Below are positions 33,741 to 45,700 of a DNA stretch of 64,000 nt, one piece after another. The notes under the pieces are model-generated. The model was not told the origin of the DNA. It ran no database searches and saw nothing but the letters and a program-made list of their open reading frames with translations. This stretch comes from Phoronis australis. Lineage: Eukaryota; Phoronida; Phoronidae. Numbering within the stretch: the stretch's first letter is position 1; every line of letters starts with the position of its first letter. The stretch is from assembly GCA_002633005.1 (NCBI GenBank), contig NMRA01000049.1, positions 716,321-780,320 on the forward strand, read 5' to 3'. A program made the translations under genes and the position numbers.

Positions 33741-36700
33741 ACAAGTTCTACGAAAATAGTACATCACTTATTCACGAGCTTTTCGAAGAAAAAGCTAGGC
33801 AACATCCTGACGAAGTCGCTATTTGTTGTGCTGAACAAAGTCTGACTTACAAACAACTAGATGAACAATCGACCAGGCTTAGTCATAAAATACTATGCGC
33901 CATGGGTAATGCGTTTTCAAGTCGTTTAGTTGGTATAAGCGTTGATGCATCAATAGATATGGTGATAGGTTTGTACGCCATCATGAAAGCTGGTTTTGCC
34001 TATGTACCGCTTGATCCAAGCTACCCTGAAGAGCGACTAAGTTACATGATTGAAAACTCCAAAGTAAGTCTTGTAATTGCCAAACAATCAATTGTTGGCC
34101 TACTCAGGAATTGTTGCCAAACGGTGCTTTGCCTTGAGGATGTTTTGGTAGAATCTGCCGAAGAAAGAGTATTTGAAAAACAAATTGTCAATCCCGATGA
34201 CTTGGCTTACGTAATATACACGTCTGGATCCACTGGGAAGCCAAAGGGTGTGATGGTGAGTCACCGAAACGCAGTTAACACTATTCTGGATATCAACGAC
34301 AGGTACTCTGTGGCAGAAAAAGACAAAATACTTTTGGTTGCGTCACTCAGCTTTGATCTATCTGTATATGATATATTTGGTATCCTAGCTGCAGGGGGCA
34401 CACTAGTCATTCCTGTTCCAGAAGTTCGCGGAGTCCCAGACCCCAATTGCTGGTTTGAAACCATGAAGAAGCACAGTGTAACAATCTGGGACTCCGCACC
34501 GGCTGTTCTAAGTATCTTAATGGAATTTATTCTTTCTGAAAATGTTTCACTGCCATTTTCCTTGCGGCTATGCATGCTAAGCGGCGACAGAATACCGCTG
34601 AACCTCCCCACCCAGTTGCAAGATATGGTTCCGGGAATTCAAGTCATGAGCCAGGGAGGTGCAACCGAGGGATCAATATGGTCTATTTATTATCCGATCC
34701 AAAGCGTCGACGATGACTGGACGACCATACCGTATGGCATGCCACTTTCCAATCAAAAATATTACGTTCTAGACGAATTCCTAAATCCAGTACCTACTTT
34801 AGTTATAGGAGAATTGTTCATAGGTGGAACAGGTGTAGCCATGGGATATATAAACAATCCTAAAATTACAGAATACCGATTCTTGCCCAACCCTTTTGTT
34901 GAAGGAGAGCGAATCTATAAAACTGGAGATCTAGGCAGATTACATCCTACAGGTTACATCGAATTCTGTGGGAGAATAGACAACCAAGTTAAAGTACGTG
35001 GTTTTCGTGTTGAGCTGTCTGAAATTGAATCAGCTTTGATTAACCAAGAAGGTGTTGCTGACGCGTTAGTCATGAAGGTCCAGGAAAGGCTTGTCGCTTA
35101 CATCATTTGTGACCAAAATGTTCGTCTTGTCGAAGCCGATCTGCGACAGAAAATTGCTGTTTGTCTTCCGTCATACATGGTCCCTGCATTTTTTGTATTC
35201 ATGCATTCCTTTCCTGTAACTGCTAATGGGAAAGTGGACCGACAGGCACTGTCTGAGGTAAACTTTAGTCAAAAGAAGGACGAGGACACGGACCCTTCTC
35301 TTCCTGAAAAATCCACATTAGCAATCAAACCGTCGTTTACAGATAGGGAATACCTTTTAGCTCAAGTATGGAACGAAACGTTTAATGTTGATTTAGACGA
35401 ACTTTCGCCTTCATCATCTTTCTTTGAGATTGGAGGGGATTCCATCTCTGCTATGACTGTTGTCTCTGCAGTGCGGAAGAAGAATTTTCGGATATCTGTG
35501 CAGCAGGTTTTGGGTCACCCTAGGCTTTGTCAACTTGCTATGGTAGCAAAACCACTTGGGAGTGTTCAAAAGAGCAGGTTCCAGGCGAATGAACCTTTAA
35601 CACCTTATGTTCAACTTACTCCAGCCCAAATTTGGTTTTTTGAACAAGATTTTATAAACCCTCATTTCTGGAATCAGTCGTTTCTTCTTCAACCAAAGAA
35701 AGAAATTAGAGCCTGTCAACTGAAGGTAGCCTTAAATCGTCTGATTTGTCAGCACGAAATGTTAAGATGTACGTACTCTCAAACATCAGATGGTGGTTGG
35801 GTACAGACAATTAACGATATAAAGACCCCGTTCTTTAAAAACAAAACACTAGAGAACTTGGAAATGCTTAACGACGAGTTGGAAAGCTTAAAATCTTCTC
35901 TAAACATACACAAAGGTCCCCTATTGGCAGTTGGGCTGTTTAATGTTGGTGATGTGCAGAAACTTTATGTAACCGTTCACCATCTGGTTGTTGACCTTGT
36001 TTCATGGCGTATTATCCTCGAAGATCTTGAAAGAATGTATGAAGGACAAGAGACTGAAATGCCGAGTATGTCATTTCAAAAATGGTCATCACAATTAAGG
36101 CAAATAGCCGTGCCCTTAATGCGCGATGAGTGGCCGAAAGAAACCGAAGCCTCACCACTGCCTGTAGATGTGGGAAGTAATCTAATCCCTACGGCTAGCT
36201 CTAGAAAGACAATTGTTACAGTGCTTGATCGCAACGTAACCGCTGGTTTGGTGTCATCTGCAAATACTTCTTTTAAAACCAACACCAATGACTTTTTGAT
36301 CGCATCTCTAATTCTAGCATACAACGAGTCATTTGGGTTGGAGAGTCTTCAAATTGACGTTGAGGCACATGGTCGAGAGCCATGGGATGACTCCGATGAC
36401 ATTTCAAGGACTGTTGGCTGGTTCATGACAATGTTTCCACTGACGCTAGAAATCTGCCAGGGGCCATCAAACGAGAAAACTATGGAAAATACGCTAAAAT
36501 TAGTAAAAGAAAAGATTAGAAATATTCCAAAACATGGAATGCCATTTTGGCTCTTAAAGTTTTTGAAGAATTCAGATGAAACGGAAATTGAAAAGTCAGA
36601 CGTACTTTTTAATTATTATGGCCGACTCGATCAAATTCAAACCAAAAGTACTCTATGGGAATTAGATGATGATTATCCGTGTGGTGAGGATGAGTTTAGC

Positions 36701-39700
36701 TCAGATGAAAAGCTGACACACAAGGTTGTCGTTGAATGTAGCCTCAAAGATGAAAAACTCTACATGAAGATGTTTTACTGCACTGATATCCACGAACAAA
36801 AGACCATTGAATCGTGGATGGAGAAATGGAAAGAAAACATAATCAAACTGGTATCGTACTGCGGAAGAGATGACGTCTTTGGCTATACACCATCAGACTT
36901 CCCGTTGCTGAAGCTTTCACAGTTCCATTTAGATGAGCTGCTGTCCACCCGACTTGCACAATTAAACCTAGCGACCGAACAATTATCCGACATGTATCCA
37001 TGTACACCGACGCAAGAGGGTTTTCTGTTTAGACTTTTGCAAGATACCTCCTCTTACGTAGTGCAGAGGTCATGTACCCTCAACGGCTCAGTCGATCAGG
37101 GCAAATTACAAACCTGCGTTTATAAAATAATTTTAAGACATGACATCTTACGAACTCGGTTTATTGCTGACAGATTAAATGGGTGCATGCAGATCGTATG
37201 GAAAACCTTCGAACCCCAATGGACGATTGAAGACTGGTCTGACCTTAAAAGAAGCGAATGTGCTCAAAGAGAGATTGAATATCTACGGCATGATCGACAC
37301 TCGGGGTTCAATTTCACAGAGCCAATGCTAAGGTTTGCACTTTTCAGAACATGCAAAGAGACATACCGTTTCATTATAACTTCTCATCACAGCATAGTGG
37401 ACGGACAAACGTGTTCACTGGTTCTTCAGGAAATATTTATGGCGTACAGTGATGCAGTGCTTCCGGACACACCGGTATTTAAAGAATATGTCAGAGAACT
37501 GATGGACTATAAGTCGTGTAGTTACAAAGCAGAGGGATTTTGGAGAGAAGAACTGAACCAACTACCCGATCGTGGAAACCTTCGTTTCTTGGCCCCAGAG
37601 GTTCCCCAAAAGGGTTATGATGTTATTCACCACTCAGCATTGAACGGAAAGGTTGGTGAAATTCAAAAGTATGCCGAGCGACATGGGATCTCAGTTGCTG
37701 CCATGATCTGTGCATCTTGGGCTTACGTAATCAACAAATATTCGTGTGACCCAAATGACGTCATTTTCGGTTTTGTTGTGTCTGGTCGTGGAACCTCGCA
37801 TATTGAAAACGTTAACAGGTTAGTTGGAGTAACAACAAATACATTGCCCTTCAGAGTAAAGATTCATAACCATCACGTGGCGGAGTGGCTAGACTACGTA
37901 CAGAAAAAGATGGTGGCTATTATTGAACATGAAAAATCATCACTGACAGACATTCAGCAGTGGTGCGCATTGACGCCGGATGACAAACTCTTTGAAACAC
38001 TTGTCTCATTTAATGCCATGAACAGGGAAACGGAGATTTCTCTAAAATCTCATGACATTGAGGTCTGCAATGTCTATGACCATGAATTTACAGAGTACCC
38101 CCTGACTTTAGATATTCTTCAAACAGCTAATGCTATCGAAATTAAAGCTATTTATAACAAAAGTATTATCGACGCGGCAGCAGTTGTCCAAATCCTTAAT
38201 CAGCTAGAAAGAGCCATGTGGTGGATAGCAACTGCGTCAAAGGAAACACGAATAAGCGAGTTTGACATTGTGAGCCCTGAGGAGCATCTGGTGTTAGAAA
38301 ATTTGAATCCAATAGATAACTATAATGCCCAACTCGGGCATTTCAAAGGTGTGCAACACCTATTTGAAAGAATGGTTGAGCTTAATCCAAAAGAGCAGAA
38401 GGCATTAATAATGGACGATGAGTCGCTAACCTATAGAGAACTCAACTCAGCAGCTAATGCTATAGCTATTCATCTCCGATCTCTTGGCCTTTCACGTGGT
38501 GAGAAGGTTGGACTTCTCATTGATCGAGGGATACCCATGGTTGTCGGAATGCTGAGTATCTGGAAGGCTGGAGGCGCCTTTGTTCCTATAGATGCTGCAC
38601 AGCCAATGGATCGTGTGTTGTTTATATTAGAGGACTGTGGATGTCGATTTGTCTTTAACTCCAGTTCCATTGACGCAAAATCGCTACCGCAAAAGCACAC
38701 TTACATTTGTTTAGATAATCACCTTCTTGCTGCGTACAAAAACGAAAATGTGTGTAACCTTGAGTGTGTACATGACGCACGTGACCTTGCATACATGATT
38801 TACACCTCGGGTACAACTGGGCGACCAAAAGGTGCTATGGTTGAACATCGTGGGCTAATCAATTTCTTAATGTATAAGCCTGGAGGTGTTCTCGAAGTGA
38901 CTCCTCAAACAAATGTGATGCAGTACTTTGCTGTCGGATTCGACGGTGCTGTCTTGGAGGTGTGGACAACACTTTGCCATGGTGGATGTCTTTTCATTCC
39001 TTCTGGTGACTTCACAAAGACTATGAAGATAGTCGACGCTGTTGGAAATACACCTTCTACTCTGGCTATTCTGAACCCTGACGAGTATTCTAACTTAAAA
39101 CTTGTTTTTGCCGGCGGTGAGCCATGTTCCTCCACAATGGTAAACGTATGGGGTAAAAATCGAGTTCTATTAAACGGATATGGACCAACAGAATGTAGCA
39201 TTATGTCCCACAGTGGTCGATTGCAGCCATATAAACGAGTTACAGTTGGAAAGCCTCTACCAAATACCAAAAGTTACATTCTTGACAGTAATCAGCGACC
39301 TGTTCCTCCGAACATGACTGGTGAGCTTTTCATTGGAGGAGTCAATGTTGGAAGAGGTTACCACAATAGACCAGATTTGACAGAGGCTGCTTTCCTTGAA
39401 AATCCCTTCGATGTTGGACGAATTTACAAAACAGGTGATTTGGCAAGATGGTTGGAAAACGGAGAAATTGAAATCATAGGACGAATTGACCATCAAGTCA
39501 AATTACGAGGCAAACGTATCGAACTCGAAGAAGTTAGGAGTGCTATTGAACGTCTTCCGGGTGTCACACAAGCACATGTCCTTGTTCAAGATAAGCAGCA
39601 CATCGTAGCATATGCTCTGACTTCCACTGGAGTCAGCCAAGCCGACCTCCTCTGCTCCTTAAAAAAGAAACTTCCCAACTTCATGGTACCAACAGCAATA

Positions 39701-42700
39701 TTTTGCATGAGTAATTTTCCTTTGACAGCAAATAACAAGATTGATCAACGATCACTACCGAGGTTTGAACCCCAAACCACTCATTACATGGGAGCAACCC
39801 CGTCTAATAATCTGGATAAGTTGATTCTTAATTGTTACAGGGATGTCGTTGACCCAGGTTTTAACATGGAAGATGATTTCTTTGAGCTTGGTGGACACTC
39901 CCTTTCAGCAATAAGGTTAAAATCGATGCTTGCAGATAATACAGGCTTAGACGTTTCCATGGTCGATGTAATGAACTTCACCACGCCGTTTGACCTGGCA
40001 GCAGAGTTAAACAACAGAATTTTATTTCCACGAAAGAAAGTACAGTCAGTATCCATCCTACCAAAAACGTGTTCAGTGGAGGGAGACAAGATCATCACAG
40101 CCAAAACGTCCTGTCGGCAAGAGCAAATGTGTTTATTGTATGAACTAATACCGAGTAGTCCAGTGTATAATGTTACTGTAGTTCTTGAATTCCGTGGAAT
40201 CTTGGACGTTGGATTTCTAGAACAATCCATTAAAAGCATAACGACAGTGCATAGTTCGTACAGAACATCTTTTAAGAGGTCAGTTGACAATTCATTTATT
40301 CAAATTGTCACCCCAATTCAAGACTATGAACTGAATTTCAGCTTTTACGATTACGCGGGAGAACAAGGTAGCTGCCAACAAAAGGCACGTGAGCTTTTAT
40401 ACAGAGAAGCCGCAAAACCATTCGATCTTTATTCCGTGCCGTTGGCCAGATTTGTCCTAGTCAAGCTTTCCAACGAAGTTCATCATTTGGGCATATTTAT
40501 GCACCACTCTGTAACTGACGGCGGCTCGCTAAAGATAACCATTGACCACTTAGCAGAATACTATGCTTCCCTAGTGAATAATTGTCAGCCAAACATTCCA
40601 CAGCAGAGATTAAACTACATTGATTACAGCAACTGGGAGAATAAGTTGCTCGAAAGCGGTGAAATTGAAAGACAAATACAGTTTTGGAAAGATAAGTTGG
40701 AAAACGTTCCCAATATATTAGACTTGCCTCTAGACAGAGCACGACCTGCTATTCCAACGTATCAAGGCGAGACTTTGTTCTTTGACATTCCGGACGATGT
40801 CTCAGAAGATTTGCTAAAGTGCTCTCTAGAATGCGGAGGTACACTCTTCACATCGCTTGCAACTGTATACGCATTATTGATTCGTATCTACTGCCAATCT
40901 GATGACGTTGTTGTTGGAGCGTTTTTCTCAGGAAGACACAATCCTGGTGTCGAAAATGTAGTAGGCTACTTTGTGAATACACTTCCTCTTCGAATTCAGT
41001 TTAATCAGCAGGCAACTTTCACATCTTGTTTGACGGATGTAAAGAACTTAATGCTCGAGGTTCTTGATAATCAGGACGTACCTTTTCAGAAAATTCTCGA
41101 GTCCTTGAACGTGCCACGTGACACGTCATATCACCCTATTATTCAAGTTGCTACTGTGCTTCAAGAAGGTATCACAAGCAGACCCTTGGTGGACGGACTT
41201 TCCATGAAAGCACAAGCTTTTGAGCAATTCACAGCAAAATTTGACTTGAATTTAGAATTTGTAAGACATCAAAACGGGAATCTTAGTGGACAGTTTGTTT
41301 TTAACACCGACATTTTCAACCGCTGTACTATACAACGAATGAGTGAACATTTGTTGTATTTGTTTAGTATGTTGACAAAAAGCCGAGACATTCCATTGGC
41401 TAGCCTTGACATGCTACCACCAAGTGAAACTGATCTCATCAGGTCATTCAATACATCTGGGGAATGCTGTAGACTCCACATACACCAACAGTTTGAGAGG
41501 CAAGTGGAATTGGTACCAGACAGCATTGCAGTAGAGCAAATAGATCGACATATAACGTACAGAAGTCTTAACGCCGCTTGCAATAACTTGGCGCGGAAGC
41601 TACGCGCTGCTGGTGTTGTGCCTGACACCGTAGTTGGTCTGATAGGAGAGAGAAATTTGGAGTGCGTTGCTTCCGAGATGGCAATTTTGAAGGCTGGTGG
41701 AGCAATACTATTAATTGAAGCATCAGCTCCTCGAAATCGCATCGACTTGATGTTGGGTGAAACCGATTGTAAAGTGGTTGTAACCACAAAAGGAATAAAA
41801 CTAACTGGACTTCTTGATACATTCCGAGGAGAAATAATCTTGGTTGACGTAGACAAGTATACTACACGTTGTAACGTTGACACCATCGAAGAAAACGACC
41901 ATCAAAATTTGGAAAACGTTGTAAATTCGAGTCACCTGGCATACATAGTCTTCACTTCTGGAACGACTGGTAAACCAAAAGGAGTCATGATTAACCATTG
42001 GGGATGCCAATGTTTAATTCCTCGGCTATGTGAAGCCTATTCCATTACACATGGCACAAGAATGACGCATTTCTTTAACATAATGTTTGACGGGGCGTAT
42101 CAGGAAGTATTCATGGCTTTGACAAGTGGGGCAACCCTGGTGCAACGAGAAGAAAACTTCTTAAATACTTTAAAAAATGTGGATGTTTCTTTGATGTCCC
42201 CTTCAGTTCTTGCGTCTTTGGACCCTGAAGACTTTCCCAATCTGAAAAAGGTAATTGTAGGTGCCGAAATACTTCCACAGTCTACAGTGGCTAGATGGAA
42301 AGACCACGTGGAGCTTTATAACGAATACGGTCCATCGGAAGTAACTATTATGTGTACCCTTGGGTTAACAAATTTCAACGAAAAGGTGACCATTGGCAAG
42401 CCAATCACTAATTGTACAGTGAATATTTTAGATGGCAATCTAAAGCGTGTTCCCATTGGAGTCAAAGGGACGGTGTACATTGGGGGCAACGGAATTGCAA
42501 GGGGTTATCTCAAACGACCTGACCTAACTAACAAAAAATTCATCAACAACCCTTTCGGCAAAGGAAAACTTTACAATTCTGACGACATAGGTTATTGGAC
42601 TGCAGATGGCCAGATCGTCCTTGCAGGTCGAAGAGATAGACAAATCAAATTACGAGGCTTTCGAATAGAGCTTGATGAGGTTGATCATGCAATGCGAAGT

Positions 42701-45700
42701 GAGAAGGGAATTTCAAATTCTGCTTCTGTCGTAAAAAATGACATGCTTGTGGGGTACGTGACGCCTGACATAGGCAATTTGGGAGTACGTGAACTAAAGA
42801 AGAGTCTTCAAGACAAGCTTCCCCACTACATGGTACCGTCAGCGATTGTTGCTCTCTCGAAATTCCCCATGTCAGCGTCGGAGAAAATCGACTACAAACG
42901 TTTGCCTGAACCTTCTTTCATCGAGTCTGAAATACTCACGGCGAAAGAAGGAATTCTCCTTAAAATTTGGAGTGACGTTTTGCAAATTGAGTTATCGAGG
43001 ATTAAGACTAGTGACTCATTCTTTTACTTAGGCGGCGATTCCATTTCGGCAATGAGGGTATTCTCCCTTGGAAGAAAGAGTGGGTTACGCTTTACAGTTC
43101 AACAAGTCTTTCAGTCCAGAAGTCTTTCTCACCTTGCACATGTTGCAAAATATGCTGAGAAAATGAAAGCTGGTAAAAAAGGTGAACAGGTGGAGGTTTC
43201 AGGACATTTGCCATTGACCCCCATTCAAGAATGGTTTTTCGACTTAAACCTTCGCAATCGCAACTGTTTTAATCAATCACTGCTTCTAAAGTCATTGTTA
43301 AAAGTGGACCCAACACACCTTCAGAATGCCATCAATGCACTTGTCAGACATCACGATATTCTGCGCGCTTTCTTCTCGTTTAAACCAGATGGACGTGCAG
43401 CGCAAGAAATCATGTCTGTAAACGATGCACCAATACCGAAATTGATTCTCAAGAGAATTCCTGAAGACAATCTGGAAACTGAGATGACCAGACTTCAAAA
43501 TTCGTTAGATATAACGTCCGGTCCACTCCTCGCTGTTGGTCTGTTTGATATCGAGGGTAATCGACAGTACATATATATCACAATTCATCACTTAGTCGTG
43601 GATCTTGTTTCTTGGCAAATTATCTTAGAAGATCTCGAAACATTATACCGAGGAGATCTTCTCCAGCAGAAAACGTCTTCATTCAAGGAATGGGCAGAGC
43701 TTCTCAAGTCCGACTATTTTTTTTCCTTTGTTCGCGACGACTGGCCAAGTTTAGAACCAAGCAATCCTTTAAAATTGGATTATGTTCCACAGAACATAGA
43801 TAACATCAAAACCGACAGTGTTGAATTCGAACAAACAGAGTTAGACAAAGAAACAACCAGCAAATTACGCAGTCTCAGAGGGACACGTGGACACGACGAT
43901 ACTTCAATTAATGATATTCTTCTGACAGCACTCATGATAGCGTACAATGAATGGACTGGAGAATCAGTGATGTCCATTGAGCAGGAATGGCATGGGAGAG
44001 AGTCTTGGACAGACAGGCTTGATGTGTCTCGTACTGTCGGCTGGTTCACTGCCATGTATCCCGTAACGTTGTCATTGCACAATCACACAAACGGAGTACT
44101 GGATCACCTTGAAGAAACAAAGCGACGAATTCGAAATATTCCTGATCACGGTAGGCTATATGGAGTATTGAAATATCTAAAGAAAGACAATGATCCAAGG
44201 TTTCACCAAAAAGTTGACATTGTATTTAACTACCATGGAAGTTCAACAATGTATTCTAAAGAGAATAGTCTGTGGGAGGTATGCGATATTGGTGCTTACA
44301 CGTTCAAAAATCGTTGTGATTATGAAGAAGTTAGTCACAAGCTCGGAGTTGAATGTTATATTTCTCAAAATTGCCTTCATGCAAATTTTCTGTACAGCAA
44401 AGATCTTCATCGAGCAGAAACCGTTCGGCTAGTTGCGCAATCGTGGAAGAAAGCACTTCAAAATATCGTCAACGCACTTCAGTTGAACTCAAATATTACT
44501 GAAGTACCTTCGGAAAACCGTGGGATCAAATTTAAGACAGTCCAGGATGATTTGAAGAAAGCAAGAATCAGTTTGGATGACGTGGAAGACATTTATGCCT
44601 GTACACCCCTACAAGAGGGGTTGATATTTTCTTTACTCCGAGACAAATCATCTTATTTGGTACAATTATGTTTGACGATAAAAGGAAATCTCGATGTAGA
44701 AAGATTCAAATTGGCATGGAATGATGTGACAAAACGTCATCCCGCTCTTCGAACGAGTTTCGTCATTGATAGTAGAACACATACCTTGATGCAGGTAGTT
44801 AGACGTTATGCCGATCCACCTTGGAAAATCGGGTCGTGGACTGACTCTGCAGAAGCGGAGTCTCGTTTTGTAAACGAAGACAGAGCAAAAGGATTCAACG
44901 CAAATGATTATCTGCTTAGATTTACTTTAATGAAAACATGCCCTTCAAGCTATAAATTTATTTGGACTGTCCACCATTCAGTTGTCGACGGCTGGTCTTC
45001 CCCACTCGTACTGAGAGACGTCTTTGCGGCTTATCATTCAAACAATCTTTTACCCGCTCCTTCCTTTCGGTTGTTTGTTGAATATTGCCAATCGCGTGAC
45101 ATGTCTGCTGCACAGAGTTTCTGGTCCAAGTATTTGTCCAATCTCGAACCAATGCGAATCATAACTTTGTCCACAATGAAAGAGATTTCTGAATGTGACA
45201 ATCGACACGTGACACGCACATTTTCCACAAGAATGGATGAACTGAAGCAATTCGCCATGAAGAACAATTTAGCAATAACTTCGGTAATGTATGGTGCCTG
45301 GGCGCTAGTTCTGGATAGGTATTGCAGTAGTTATAGGAAGGACGTTGTTGTTGCAGTTGCTATAGCTTCACGAAGTGCCGAAATAGAAGGTATCGAAGAC
45401 ATGGTTGGACTGCTGCTTAACACATTACCACTTCGCATAACTTTCACATCAAATGAAGAAATGTCGCTAGTGGATTGGCTTAAGACCATACAGGATAGTC
45501 AAGCTGCAATAATGGCATATGATTATAGCAGTTTAGCTGACATACGGAAATGGAGCGGTCTTCCAAGAGATCAGTGTTTGCTTGATACCCTGGTCTCATA
45601 CGAGAATTACCCAGCTCTTGATAATGTGAGCAACCAAGAAATAGAATTCTGTGACATTCATGGATATGAAGAGCTTGATTTGCCACTCGGAATCGTTTTC

